DNA of 64,000 bases from Formicarius rufipectus (GCA_013399695.1 VXAU01003995.1:61728-125727), one strand, 5' to 3'. Shown: positions 11,801-24,577, counted from the first letter of the stretch. Translations and numbers: made by a program. Notes: generated from the letters alone by a model not told the origin.

Positions 11801-13724
11801 GTGTGCGCTGCTCTTGAGCAGCTCTTGCAGTTCTTAATGATTCCTTTGTAAATAGCAAACAGAATTGTTCTCAGTAACTTATTTAAGGATATATGATTCA
11901 CATAATTCAGATGGTTTTCTTAACTATAAGAACTTCATACATTGGGAATAATTTAGGGACCTTGGTTAAAATCCTGCCTTCAGCTGAGTTATTTGAAGTT
12001 TTCTAAACAATTAATGCCAGGATCACATTGATTCCCCTGCTATCCAGGTGCAAAGCTAATATCTGTCTACACGAGATGGAAGAGAACTGCTGTGAGATTG
12101 CAGTGGTCTTGATATAACTCTGTGTTGACTAATGAAAAAGTCTTGGGTAATGAGAAAGTATCTGGAAAATATTCAGCGGATTCAAGGAGCACAGAAAGGT
12201 ACAGGTGAGAAAATCCTCTTCTGTTGACATCTGCTGGTGTCACACCCAGCATGAATAAAGATTTGCACTCATTTTGGCAAGTGCAGTATGCCGTGTGACT
12301 GCTCTTTTGACTCACAGGCAGCTGAAACAGAAATACATGGCAGTTTTAATTGCTCTGCAAATTACCACTGCAAGTTATAATTTAAATATTGAGGTCTGTT
12401 GTGAGAGTGCTTCTCAGTGCTTTGGGTTTCAACACTATAGTAGACTAATTCTCTCTCAGGGAAAGAAAAAAGGCTATTGGACTCTAATACTTTTAAATAT
12501 AGGCAATTCTCCAATAACTCTAATGGTGATATTCATTTATGTTAAACCACAACCCTGATTTTAAGTTTAATCATTTTAATTGAAGGTTTTATTTCAACCT
12601 AAACTCAAAAATCATCAGAAAGTATGGTGATTTCATTGACCCCACTGCTAATACTGAGTTTGCTTTCCTATACACCATTTATCATGAGGAAAAAAACTAT
12701 ATTGATGAAGTTTTGCTTGTTTATGTTGTTTTTAAACCCAATGAAGTTGTAGTTTGGCTATGTAAGGTGTTCTCTGTGAGTGTGCTGGATGACAACATGA
12801 GCACTTTCTGTGTCTGCAAGGACAGACTGTTTAGTTAAGTGATGCTACTTACAGAGAGGCAGCAGATTCTGCTAGCATTGTGTTCATTTGGTGAGAGACT
12901 GGGACCTTGTATGGCCTTTTTGATTTTTTGTTTTCTGGAGAGCTCAGGTGAATCTTTTCAGGTATTGTCTTGACATGCTTTTAAAAACAGATGGTTGGCA
13001 TTGAGCCAAAGAATCTCTTCAACTGTTCCACAGCCTGCTGTAGCTATCTTTCTGCTAGATACTCATAATAATAGGAAGGCTTTTAATGTAAACAAATTTA
13101 AACAGCCCAACTCTGGGGTGCTTATAATTATTTTTGATTTTCCTGCCTTGATAGTGATACAAGGTATCTAGTAGCGTTTGAAACCCAAATTCAAACAACC
13201 ATGCTGTTGTTTATATCTGTATCATCCTCAGATTTAGAGGGATCTTTTTTAATAGAAATTCCAACTGCATATTACAGCCGTTCCCAAATTGTTACATCAT
13301 ATCTGACTTTTTATGTTCAGGCTTCAAATTTTAACACTTATATTGTCCTGTCAAAACACTGTTGTCGTGAATTCTCATGGTGTCCTCTGTACCTGGTGAC
13401 TACAGCACACTGCAAATATATTTGCTATTTGCCTGTTGCTTATTTGTGAAACATATGCCCAGTGTTTGCCCAATGCTCTGGCACACTTCACAGGAGGCAA
13501 CATGTGGCACCTGTTTGTAGTTAAAGAAAATGTTGCTGATACAATCAGAGGCCGATTAAGGATTCCTTTGCTTCACACCCAAAATTCCACTGCCTGAGGG
13601 AAGGCAGGAAATAGATTGAATAACTTTGACTGAAAGCACCCTTCTGTCTACAAATTTCTGCCTAGCTGCTACATTGTACTCATTGAAATCCTTCCTCAGG
13701 ATTTCCCAACATGCTGTTGTGAAT
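8836..13724. other. Non-coding stretch
   Basis: This is 4.9 kb without a recognisable transposon or gene. On the minus strand, 10663-10701 is a 39-nt segment with a CTCTGTGTTTACAG acceptor and a GTGAGC donor, open in one frame. It is one of several such pairs in the window and is probably a decoy. Frames at 11.5-11.8 kb and 12.27-12.56 kb are short and featureless. Confidence 0.55.
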
Positions 13725-13915
13725 TCAGGGAGTTAAGCAGCTGCCAGCTTCTATTAGCTGCTTTTGAAACTAATCATAACTTTCTCCTGCTGTACTCCTT
13801 TCACGAGGATTTCTGCTTGCCATTAATTATTTCCGATCACAAATTTAATATGATTGTAATATCATTGTTTTTAATCTTTTTTTCCTATATGATTTCACAA
13901 TAATTAGTATGTATA
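13725..13915. promoter_or_regulatory. Possible conserved non-coding element
   Basis: A compact block combines a CAGCTG E-box (13738-13743) with ATTAGC, TAATCA, ATTAATTA and other TAAT cores. That is the usual texture of vertebrate developmental enhancers (bHLH plus homeodomain sites). It has no open frame and no repeat character. TAAT cores are frequent in AT-rich DNA, so only cross-species conservation could establish this. Confidence 0.2.
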
Positions 13916-15156
13916 GGTGCATACATAATTGATATAAATAACTTCTAATAAATTTACATCTTGCTGCAAGAGGATTTAATCTGTCAAGAGCTGTTGGTTT
14001 CATTCACAGGAAACATTTACCTATCCATCCCCTTGGGCTATGCAGGAGATACACTTTAGATAAAAGAGCAGCCTTTGTGCAAATAAGCTCAAGATTTTTC
14101 TCTACCTTGAGATGACACACGGGTCACTGTCTGCCTGAAGAATTCCCATGGACTTGTCGAAGTGGGACTTGCTGTCTCATTTTATTTAGGATCTTCTGCA
14201 TGTCTTGTAGTCTCATTATCCCTTCTGTATGAGTCAGAAATAAAACAATCTGAGTTTTGACTTTCAGTTAGAAATTATTTGGCATTATTTTTATAAATGT
14301 GTATTATTTTCCTAAGGTTCTTCAAAGAAATGCAAATTATTCTTAGTAGTGGTGTTTTCACCACTAAATTTGTGAAATCCCTCTTTTATTTAGAAAGAGA
14401 ATTTTTTTGCATGCAAAAAAATATTTACCAGGTAATTGTCTGTGGGACCAGCATGGTTTTATATATGAGGAGCATTGAGGTCAATGAAAGTTAGTGTAAG
14501 AAATCAAATCTAAACTGATTGCAACTTGTGTTCCTTTCTCTGCTTGGTTAACCGTCATTGTTGGGAATGTAGTTAGGGATTTTTAGAGGGTCTTTTGTTG
14601 TTATTACATTTTTGAGAGAAATATTTTTTACCTTGCAATTTCTCAAGTGAATACTTTCCCTATGAATATTTCTCTTACCACAGGCTTAAATAGCATGCTT
14701 TCAGTCTGATCCCACACTACCAATTCACTCCATCTGAATTTTCCAAACATAAGGTTAAATATTAAATCCACAGTATTATTTTTCATTATTGGCTTGAAGC
14801 GTAGTTGAATTAGATGCAATGAGCAAAGCTGAGCAGGCAGCAGAGAAAAAACTGTTCCTGAAGTCAAAGAATATGATGTACAAAGATGAAGGACAGAGAG
14901 TCTGCATTAACAAAGCCTGCCAGGAAGAGAACTTAAGACTAAATGAGTAGCCAATTAAAGCAGTTTGTTCTCACATAAAGACTAAATGCTATATTACACC
15001 GTTTGTCCACACCTTAAACACTCATTGGATTTTACAGGGACTTTCATCTGCAAAAGGGTAGTAAAAAATTAAGATTTTAATAAAGACAATAAATGAAGGT
15101 ATAGTCATACTATTTCAAACCACTTAGGATCTGCATTTTTGGGAACAAGTATGTTA
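13916..15156. other. Non-coding stretch before a CR1 copy
   Basis: I saw no gene or repeat. The only frames over 60 codons (14297-14494 plus, 14643-14867 minus) carry no domain. Confidence 0.6.
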
Positions 15157-15654
15157 TAGTGGCACACATCTTGTCCAGGGCTGGACTGCTCAGTACACAA
15201 AGAACATGGACTGCCTGCAGCAAGTCCAGGGAGGGGCCACTGATCATAGAAGGACTTGGAGAATCTCCTGTTCGAGAGTCTGAGGGAGCTGGAAGTAGAG
15301 AAAGGTGAGGTGGATCTTAGGAATGCAGGAAGGAAGGTTACAGAGAAGACAGAGCCAGGCTCTTCCCAGGCGTGCCCAGTGACAGGAGAAGAGGCAATAA
15401 GCACAGAGAGAAATGTGAGAAATTCCATTTAAACATCAGAAAAAAAAAACGCGTTTACTGTTAAGGTGTACAAAAACCAGGACAGATTGTCCAGAGAGGT
15501 TGTGAAGTATCTGCCCCTGGAGAAAAACCAAAACCAACCTGGACACAGCCCTGAGCAACCAATTCCAGCTCTTCTCTGAGCAGGGGGTTTGATGAGATAG
15601 TCTCCTGAGATGTGTGCCAACTTCATCCATGCTCTAGTTATGCAATTCTGTCAC
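15157..15654 (+). mobile_element. CR1 LINE, 3' fragment
   Basis: This is a 5'-truncated copy of the avian non-LTR retrotransposon CR1. Recognisable stretches follow the CR1 3' order: the piece around AGTACACAAAGAACATGG, then AGTCCAGGGAGGGGCCAC, then CCCAGTGACAGGAG, then TTGTCCAGAGAGGTTGTG, then an end near CAATTCTGTCAC. The ORF2 tail is broken by stops and by an A-run with CGCG near 15440-15453. High divergence implies an old insertion. The minus-strand open frames over it are antisense shadows. Confidence 0.85.
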
Positions 15655-18485
15655 ATTGGGCAATTTCTTGATGGTCATAAAAAGTTTTCTGGAGCTCAGA
15701 TTTTCTCCAGCTTCTGCATGGCAGGATTAATTTTATAGTTTGGTTTTTTTTTTTCAGATTGTCATATACTGGTAGGAGAAACACCATTCAATAACTAAAT
15801 TTTTTATACTTATTTTACAAATGAATAAATGGAGTGACAAAGAATAGAAAGAAATAGCACAGCAAGATAGTGGCCTACACAGAATTAGAAACCTGTCTAG
15901 GAAGTGTAACTTCTAGAGTCTGACATAAGATTACATTGATTTAATTGAAAATTACATTGTGTTATTCAGTATTTTTGTAATAAGGAAATTCTGATGATTA
16001 TGTTGAATCCATCAGAAATTAAAATTAATAACTTTCAGAGTAAGTGATGTTGTGTAGAAGAAAAGATTTGTTCTTGTTCTTTGAAACAATGGTTGTTGAG
16101 GGACCCAGGAAGTTGAAATCACAGATGCAACTGAAATTCAACACAACCCAAAATCTCAAGACTCACTAGTGCTTTCAGAAAGTGCACTTTCTATGTCTAA
16201 CAACCCCCGTTTCTGTAAACTAACACCATCACTGGAAAATAATGTGAAGAAAATGTTTGCATAAATATGAAGTTGGGCACAGCTGTTCTAAGCAAGCATG
16301 AAGCTAAAACAGCATAGGAAATGGAAGCAAGAAATTCTTTTATGTTTAAAATATGAGGCTACATAAGAAGAGCTTAATGAGAATAGTTGTGAAAATGAAT
16401 TCATTTCAATACGAGCTGTTTCCTTTTTTGGATCTGTTAAGTTATGGTTTCATGAATATTTGTCAAAATTAATGTTGTGAAGCTGAGCTGTTGCTTTCTC
16501 TTGGAGAATAAAAACTTGTTTCCTTTGTGTTACATATTCTCTTTAAAACAATGAAGAGATTTCAATGATTAATATATATGGTGCTAAATTCTCATGCATA
16601 GCTTGATTCAGCTATGGAACAAGAACATTTTGCTTCTTGTGAAAAAGTAATGAACTGTATAAATATAGGAATCAAAGCTTAAAGTTGGCTGAAAATGATG
16701 AAGGGCTCTTCTCCTTGGAAACTTAATCTTTGTTCAGTTTCTTGACATTCAGATAAGAAGAGCCATCGGGTTTTTCCAGACTTGCTCAGGCAGAGTCACA
16801 TCCATTATGGTCTCATGGAAAGAGCAATACTTTGTCCAGTTGTGAGGTGATGCACTTGGAAATAATACAGCTGCTATTTCAGATTTGAAACAAACAAAGC
16901 CCCTCATGGTTTACCACAGTAAAACAGCAAGGCAAAACCTTCATTGAAGGTAGTTTGCATATATATAAAAAAATTATGATTGATTTCTACATTCTAAGTA
17001 CACAAAAAGTCTCAGATATATGTAAAGCCAGTATAATCATGTGTTAATTAAACTTGTAGTTCTGTTTTTTTTTCTGAAATGTATTTTCTTCTTGGCAGGA
17101 TATTATTTTAAATTAAAATTATGCTTTCGGGCAAACTAATAGCAGATTTCCAGAAAAGGATAATTTGCCTTTACATAAAGAATTTTGAAACACGGAACAA
17201 ATGCTGTCTTCAGTTTTAGATTGTTCTTAACTTTCTTTGTTGTTTGTCCTTAACTTTCTTTGTAATTTGTTACAGTACAACACAAACCACTATAAATATA
17301 GTTCATTAAAAAACTCTACAGCACAGAGGACTTGAGAAATGGATAAATGTCTTTCTACAAGATACTCCTAACTTGTTACCACTTTGGCCATATTTGATTT
17401 GTAAATTGTAAAGAATTTTGACCAGAAAATAGATTACAATGGTACTATTTATTGTGAAGTATAAATTTATTTGATTAAAGGATTAATGAAAATGTGAATT
17501 AACAAAACATTTTTAATGAAGTAATAAGGTTCCATGTAAAGCAATATGAAACTTAGTGAGTACATCCCAGTATTCTGGTTGAAACTGGTAGGTATTTGGG
17601 TACATGGTAAACATATCCCTGAATACTTGAGATACACCCATGCTGTAGTCTGATGAAATTATGCAAATTGTAGGATTTGTAATATCTTAAAATTATATGT
17701 AGAAAGGTAAGAAATTGTTAATATATGTCAGTCCATTATTTTAATCTGCATAGGTCTGATTTTGTTCATATATTACCTCTTAGAAACATGATAAAGAAAA
17801 TTCTTTAGATGGTAACATATGCCACAAAGTGTCTGTAATTGTTTCAGCATAACTTCTGTGGGGTCAGGGGAGTTATTCTGCCTGTAGTAAGGGAAGGTAG
17901 CACTGGCCTAAAGCACAGCTCATCTAAGTTACTGCTGAATGGGCAGTCAGAGTTATGATTGTTTGCACTAATACCCTTCAACAAACACAACTCCATTATT
18001 TTTAGAGTGTTAGGACTTCAAAATGATGTCTTCTCTGTACAGTTACATGGGACATATATCTCAATATGTCATAAAATCTCAATGAAGACTTATTTCACTG
18101 TACTTTAAATACTTGGACAAAAGAAATTCTTAGGATTCTTTTAGTCAAATAAATATTTGCAATTGGCTTTAGTCCAATTTTTTTTTGTGGTACATTGGTT
18201 TAACCTTGAAAACTTGTTAGTAGTGTTGTTTATTCCTAACTTTTTTCCCTGAGGCAAGTAGATTTTGGCCTATGGAGATATTCCTGCACTGTTGGGAGCA
18301 CAGGAAGGCTATCCAAAAACATCTCAAGTGTTGCTGCAAACCTTTTAAGCAATTAAACTCAGGGCCCAGGTTATATGTAGATACCTAAATCTAGATACTT
18401 AGTCTGGAGATCTATCTATCTTTAACTGTAAACAAATGAATAATCCCACATGGTGCATTTGTCTTGTATACACTTGATACTTCTC
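15655..18485. other. Non-coding stretch between CR1 copies
   Basis: AT-rich with very few open frames; none reaches 60 codons across 16-18 kb. The only structure noted is a 23-bp tandem duplication at 17226-17271. Confidence 0.65.
17226..17271 (+). repeat. 23-bp tandem duplication
   Basis: Two adjacent 23-nt units start with the identical 15-mer CTTAACTTTCTTTGT and then differ at a few positions. It is a simple local duplication, probably replication slippage. Confidence 0.8.
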
Positions 18486-18625
18486 ATCCTTGGAGATACT
18501 CAATAGCCATCTGGACATAGTCCTGTGAAATCTGCTGTAGTGGCCCTGCTTGAGCAGAGCTCTTGGACCAGATGCCTTCTAGAGGTCCCTTCCAGCCTCA
18601 ACCCTGCTGTGAATCTGTGTGATTG
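18486..18625 (+). mobile_element. CR1 LINE, extreme 3' end
   Basis: About 140 bp match the terminal part of CR1: TTGGAGATACTCAATAGCCA, CTGGACATAGTCCTG, GGCCCTGCTTGAGCAG, then GGTCCCTTCCAGCCTCA and a degenerate end GTGAATCTGTGTGATTG. It is heavily 5'-truncated, as is typical for CR1. Confidence 0.88.
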
Positions 18626-19560
18626 TTTTGTTCTCACATCATAAGCAAATTGTAGTATTGAATGTTACCAAGATTCCATCATATTGTTTATGTGGCTCTT
18701 TTAAAAATTACATAATTAAGTTCAATACATACATATTTGCAAGGTAAGAGCCTAAAAGATGTCATAATGTAGATGAAACTGATCCAGCACTGAGCCCCTC
18801 AGTTGTCTTCATGCATGAGTCCTCCAAAACCAAATTATTTCAACCTGTTTGAGTCCCCCCACTACAAGATGACATTGTTCCTTGACTCTGGAACTATCCA
18901 AAATCAAATAAATTTGAGCACATCAGGGAGTTCTGAACATGAACTGCTGGCCTCAGCACTTTATCACAGCTAAATTAGAATAATAACATTTTCCGTCTTC
19001 TCAGGCTGCAGGAACTGTCCTGAGAACTGTATTGGACTTGACTCTGTTGAACAGATGTTGTAGTGAGATGATAAAAAATCTAACTTATTCCACAGACAAA
19101 AGGAACAGAAAAGTGTTTTATTTATATGAAGGGAATAACCACATTAAAACTGCTCAATGAACACACTATATATTTCAGAAAGTTGCTGCTGAACAGAGTC
19201 AGGATTAGGGTTTATAAAAGACACATCTTCAAGCTGGTATGTCAGTGGTTGCTGTAGACATAATGACCTGTGGAAAATGCTCCAGTGGGAACTGGGTGTC
19301 TGAGGTCCAGGAAACTGAATGGGTAAACCTGGAAGCTCAGAGAGACAACTTGAAAACCTGAGGCTGAGTGAGAAGTCACTACAGATTGACTGTTAGTGTA
19401 CAAGAATAGTATCTGAACTCCCATCCCATGACAAGAGCTAATCTCTGTCATTTGATCCATAAGTGAGATGCCTCCATCCGTGGAGAAAACAGTTTGAAGT
19501 GTAGCCTTTTCCAGATATTTTTTTTTATAGAACAAGTAATCAGGACCTACTGCTGTCATT
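18626..19560. other. Non-coding stretch
   Basis: No repeat was recognised. A minus-strand frame of about 115 codons (19242-19589) overlaps the GC-richer patch to the right and has no identifiable domain. Confidence 0.6.
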
Positions 19561-20400
19561 GTAAGGAAATAGTAGTAGCATGATGGCACCTGACTGTCAT
19601 AGGCAACTGGAAGTGTGTGAACACCTCCTAGGATGCAGGAGACCTCCTAGGATGCAGGAGAGCTGGCTTCTGCGGCTTCCACTCACGTATATCCCAGGTG
19701 AGAGCTTCAACAAACCATGGCAGGCTGATGGAGGTGGGCACCCGCTCCCACACACCCTCTGCCCATCCGAATGTGACTGAACTGAGGGAGCTAAACAGAG
19801 CCTGACCCTGCAGTTTGGTGTCCTGGACTCCACAGACACAGGCAGTTCACATTAGTCTCTGGTAAAAATGTAGAAACTATCCAGAGACCAGGCACCTAGA
19901 CTACACCTTCTTGGTGATTTCCCTGTGTCCTCAGATGGATTCTGCTGCTCCATGCCTTGTCTTCCGTGTCCTGTGTCCCTGCAATGCTGTCCACACAACA
20001 GCAAGCCTGGCCTGCAGCCTGCTGGTTCATACACTATTGGCAATTAGGCTTTTGTTCACCTTAGGCTAAGGAGGGAGTTCAGCCCAAAGTCATCTTTATC
20101 CCAGGAGAGTGTTCTCTTGAGTAGATTAGAAGTTTCTTCCTCAGCTGGTGAAATAATTTCCATGCACATTTCCAGACATGTGACCCATAATGGAGCTGGT
20201 GATGCTCTGTGATTTAGGAAATGTTACATATTGACTGAATCCAACACTGAAGAGCTTTCTGGCTGAGGTCTTACAGAGAGCTAGAGCATACCCATTCAGC
20301 TCAGGTCCCAGTGCAGTGCAAGGGGAAGAGCATTTACGTGGTCAAATGGGCAGCTCTCAGCACAGGCAGGGTACAGCCCACCAGGGACTTGGAGAAGCCT
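19561..20400. other. GC-richer patch of unknown nature
   Basis: The base composition rises clearly above the surroundings. Overlapping short frames lie on both strands (19580-19780 plus; 19597-19839 and 19852-20043 minus). CAGGTGAGAG near 19696 resembles a plus-strand donor but no convincing acceptor precedes it. No CR1 or LTR similarity was recognised. An unspliced non-coding RNA, a decayed repeat or an unrecognised exon are all possible. Confidence 0.4.
19623..19660 (+). repeat. Perfect 19-bp tandem repeat (two copies)
   Basis: ACCTCCTAGGATGCAGGAG occurs twice head to tail with no mismatch (19623-19641 and 19642-19660). Absence of divergence implies a recent duplication, or an expandable locus that may be polymorphic in copy number. 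Confidence 0.95.
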
Positions 20401-20780
20401 TTTCTAGATCTGACCCATACCTGAATAAAATGCTAAAATTATTTAGTAGCTTCTGTGAATAAATTCGTGCATTTAAATGATAGGAAAATGATGGGGTTTT
20501 AGGCAGAAAAGCATACACTACTCTTGTTTTAGTGCAGCATAAGGCAAAAGCTGAATGTGTTATGCTAATGGATTCATGTACTGTTTACATTTTATTCGTA
20601 TTATTTTGTTGGTCCTTAAATGCAAAAATGTCATTATAAATATTTTAGAAGTTTTCTGCTTGTAAGTTCTTTTCCCACAGCTGGTGGTCCATTTTGCCAA
20701 TTTGGATTAAAGGAACTTCATCAGTTGGGAATCTAATCCATTTTAAAAACAGAGTTTAAAGGAGAATAAATTGCAACACC
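20401..20780. promoter_or_regulatory. Possible conserved non-coding element with octamer and OTX-like sites
   Basis: The block contains an octamer variant ATGCTAAT (20562-20569). It also has two bicoid/OTX-type sites in opposite orientation 30 bp apart: GGATTA at 20704-20709 and TAATCC at 20734-20739. A strong CCCACAG acceptor-like motif lies near 20682. There is no repeat character. Regulatory function is inference only. Confidence 0.2.
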
Positions 20781-23700
20781 TGTTAATAACCCCCCCCTGC
20801 CAGTTTCCCTATTTCTTTTCAAGATCTTTTCCCCCTGCTTTTCTCTTATTGTGCCAGGGTTTGTTCATTCAGTCACTGCTGTGAAAGGCAGCATTGCCAG
20901 TGACTTTAGGTGCAGGTTTTGAAGCTCCAGAGGTATCTGCAAGGCTCGGTGTGCTGTGGGGATCTGCAGAGCTGCAGCTGTGTTGTGTGATGCACTGCCT
21001 GGAGCTGCTGTCGGGCCACCCCCTCACACACATCAGCATTCTCATTTCAGCACTGCAGAGGTTGCTCTCAAGAGAGATTTTGGCATTATCTTTAAATCAG
21101 TGAGCTCAGTCTGCAGGTGGCAGAGCAAAGCTTGGGGCAGGCTGGTTTGATGTGTGTGCACCCTTGGAGAAACGGTGAGCAACTGAAGGAACTGACTACA
21201 GAGGGAACCAAACAACTGTGCCCAAATGATCAAAATATGCCCAAAGCCATAAATTAATGGGAGAGGAGGAACAGAAATGCTCATGAATAAACTGATGGCT
21301 TATTTTGTGTGCTTGTAAAATTCACTTTATAGCACACAGACTCCCAACTGCATCATCTTCCATGAGATACCCAGGAAACTTGTGAATGAGAGAGAACTAC
21401 CAGCAGATGGGAAGCTACTACGTTAAGCTTACACAGAGTTCCCTGTCAGTCTGACTCATCCACCCACCCACCTGGTCCATGCTGCTAGCGGGGTCAGACT
21501 TCTGAGGCACTATGCCTTCTCTGCCTCGTAGGGATTCCCATTCTCATAGCAGCAGATGGGATGCCTCCCCGGCAGACCTGCAGGTATGCTGGAATGCCCT
21601 TCCCTGTTCTGCTCCCTTCTCTGCTGAGCCTGTCCTGGGAAGCTGAGGCTATCAGGAATGGCAGAATAGCCAAGTAACAGGGCAGAACCTAGGTAGTTGA
21701 TAAAATCATCTGATTCCTTTATCATTAGTATATTAGATTTACCACCAATTACCTATCAGAATATGTTCTCTTAATCTGCCCCTCTCTCTTCACACACATG
21801 TACACATAACCTTTTGGTAGCCAGACCTCCTTCCTGTTTATTGCTTTGGAGGCAGGACAGTGGCTGTAATTGCCTGACATTCATTCACAACTCCCAAGAT
21901 CTCCAACCACTACCATCAGTTCAACCATTCATCTCCTAAAACATCTTGCAACAATCACTTCCAAATGCTTTCCAAAAACATGTTAGTCTTCCTCAGTATA
22001 CAAGTTTTACAATCATAAGCCTTGGAGGATAATTTTCTTTTTTTAACCTCAGGCATGACATCATCTAACTTTTCCTGTCGAGATTTTTTTTCTCTAGGAC
22101 AGAAGAATATTTTTATTTGTCACATGTATACCTTTTCCAGTTTCATTAATATAAAGGTCTTCATAAAATGACTTTTATTTTTTCCAGATCATCTCAGGTA
22201 AGAAATATTTTCTGTCTCCTCTGACAATCAGTAAAACTCTGATCTTGGGATGCATAAAAAAAATATGCCTTCAGCACTAAAGTAATGATTAATTTATGCA
22301 ATGTTTGAATGATTTTCATCAGTTAGCAGATACAATGATTTGATTTTCCTGTATAATCACTTCATCTTAGCTATCTCACTTGCCAAAAAAGCCTAACAGA
22401 TATGATGTGAATACTATTTTTTATTAGAGTAAATTACTTTGTATTCAGATTTTTTACATTTGATACTTGTTTACTTTAAGAGATAATTCAAAATAATTAT
22501 ACTTTATTTTCATTTTGAAGTTTCATTCTTTCAATGAGTCACTGTTAATTCCCTAATGTGATTCAGAATCCAGTCTGCCATTTTAAATAGCCAGCTACTT
22601 CAGAAGGAGTGTGAGTGCCTAATTCCACATTGAGCAATTCAGTCTGTCTACCACAATTCTGTTGTTTTCTCCTTTGTATTCAACAGAGGAACTTCTGAGG
22701 ATGTACAGGATCCAGCCTGCCTCATTTAAATACTCATTACTCTCCTTTGACTGCGTGGGGTTTTTCAGCACCTTGAGTGACTTACTCAGATTTAGTGCCA
22801 ATCACCTTCGCTAAAAGTAGAGAGAAACAGTACAAATGTTAGAGAAATGGAGTTGACATCCAGTCTGCCCAACCTGTTTTGGCAGTGGATAGTTACATGT
22901 CAGCAACCACGTTATGCATTTTGATAAGGATGCTTTTCAAACCGTGGGAATCCAAGGGCTTTTAAGGAACCAGTGAAAAGGAGTAAGAACAAGACAGCTA
23001 ATTGCCAGTAATCTTAAAATCACTAGGCAGATCCCCACACTTCTGTAGGAATTAAGGTTATAGTCATTGTTCCCTGGAACTTTTGTGTTTTATGTTATAT
23101 TATTGTTGCCTAAAAACCTCAAGCTGGCCCAAGAAGCAAAGCCTAAATCTTCCCCTTTTCAATGATATTATGTGCCCAAAGTAATAGGCTAAAGGCAGAC
23201 TTCTCCGGTGTGCTTTCCCTCAGGACCATGTCACTCGCCTCTGGCTGCTTGGGGTAGCTGTCCTGCTCATAGCATGCTCAGGATATTCCAGGAGTGGATG
23301 CTCATAAAATGCTATACCAATTTGCAAATACAGGAATGCTAGTGTCATCAAATCACCATATATTTGACTGATTAAATTTAAGCAGGCAAGGTATTGTCTG
23401 ACTAGCAGGGGAAGTACCTAATGAATTTTTCTGAAAAGCAGACAGTGGACCAACATATAGAAATTCAAGTGGGCTGTAAGGGTTCACCTCCATGCTCAGA
23501 CAGAGACTTCTCCTTGTTTTGTCCTTTAACAGAAATAGATTCGTGCAAATGGCATTGCAAGTTTTAAGCTGGCCTTCTGAACTTGACATCTAGGAAGGTC
23601 AGGAGACAGCTGAAAGCTAACATTGACATAGTTCACACCTTACCTAACACCTTAATTAGGGTGTAAAGCCCACACCCTGGCTGATAGTTGACCTTTCTGT

Positions 23701-24177
23701 TATCATACTTCCTGGCAGAAGGCTAATCAATTAGGATGCCAGCCCCAGTTCAGAGGTGATACAGGTAGTGTTAGTGTATTTGGCTAAACAGCTAATTCCT
23801 TTGTCAGCTTTATACTGTCTGGTCCTTCTGACCCTCCAACTCTCCTAGAGCCCTGTGTTGGACCTAGAGGAGGTAAAGCACTCCAGGTAAAGAGGGAGCA
23901 TCCTGGGCCAGATGGGGAAGGGTTGCATGTGGATGTCTGTGAAAGAGCAGAGGCTGTGGAGTGGGTTTTGTGGGGTTATTGTTGGTGGAGTTAATTTGTG
24001 AGTAGTGGAGCTCTATGAAGAACTTAGGCCTGGAGGATGTGGAATCAATTGCCTTGTATTTTTGGGCGGAGGGAGAGAAGAGTTTCATGATGTGTGCCAG
24101 GAGGCACAATCTTTTAGCAAGGTATGTCATTTCATGCAGATTGAAAAACATTCTTTTTTTGTTAGAGTCTACTGCCA
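20781..24177. other. Non-coding stretch
   Basis: It contains a C8 homopolymer near 20791, a moderately GC-rich patch at 20.88-21.28 kb with short overlapping frames, and a 10-nt microexon candidate (22188-22197). A near-perfect 18-bp palindrome ACACCTTAATTAGGGTGT lies near 23646. No mobile element was recognised. Confidence 0.55.
22188..22197 (+). other. Candidate 10-nt microexon
   Basis: ATCATCTCAG is bracketed by a pyrimidine-rich acceptor (TTTTATTTTTTCCAG) and a GTAAGAA donor, each close to consensus. Ten nucleotides would shift the reading frame. No host gene is known here and the neuronal-microexon UGC element is not evident just upstream, so this is probably a chance juxtaposition. Confidence 0.12.
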
Positions 24178-24577
24178 GATGGAGAGTCCAGCAGAGGGCT
24201 GTGAGGAAAGGCTGAGTGAGCTGGGCCTGTTTAGTACACACAGATACAACTGAGAGGGGAGCTCATCAATGTATACAAATATCTTAAAGTGGGGTGTTGA
24301 GAGGATTGGGCCAGATTCTTCTCAGTGCTACCCAGTGATAGGACAAAGGTCAATGGGTACAGACTGAAACACAGGAAGGTCCATCTGAATATGTGGGGAA
24401 ACATCTTTACTGTGAGGGAGACAGAACAGTGGGACAGGCTGTCCAGAGAGGTTGTAGAGTCTCCTTCTCTGGAGATATTCAAAGCTGCAGTGCTGTGGAA
24501 CCTGCTGTAGGCGAACCTGCTTTAGCCAGAGGTGATCTCCAGAGGCCCCTTCTAATCCCAGCCATTCTGTGATTCGG
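24178..24577 (+). mobile_element. CR1 LINE, 3' fragment with ORF2 tail
   Basis: A 5'-truncated CR1 copy in good order: GAGAGTCCAGCAGAGGGC, GGCTGAGTGAGCTGGGCCTG, CCCAGTGATAGGACAAAGG, CTGTCCAGAGAGGTTGTAGA, and a canonical end CATTCTGTGATTCGG. It is the best-preserved CR1 in the window. The minus-strand frames across it (23864-24241, 24231-24482, 24328-24606) are antisense shadows. Confidence 0.92.
24325..24489 (+). pseudogene. Relict C-terminus of CR1 ORF2 (reverse transcriptase protein)
   Basis: Inside the CR1 copy a plus-strand frame reads GYRLKHRKVHLNMWGNIFTV and then RLSREVVESPSLEIFK, the well-known C-terminal tail of CR1 ORF2. The tail is uninterrupted here, but the upstream endonuclease and reverse-transcriptase domains are absent because of 5' truncation. 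The product cannot be functional. The frame continues to a stop at 24508-24510. Confidence 0.85.

Noticed and set aside
15105..15630. Minus-strand frames of 64-107 codons
   Set aside because: Antisense shadows of the CR1 copy at 15157-15654.
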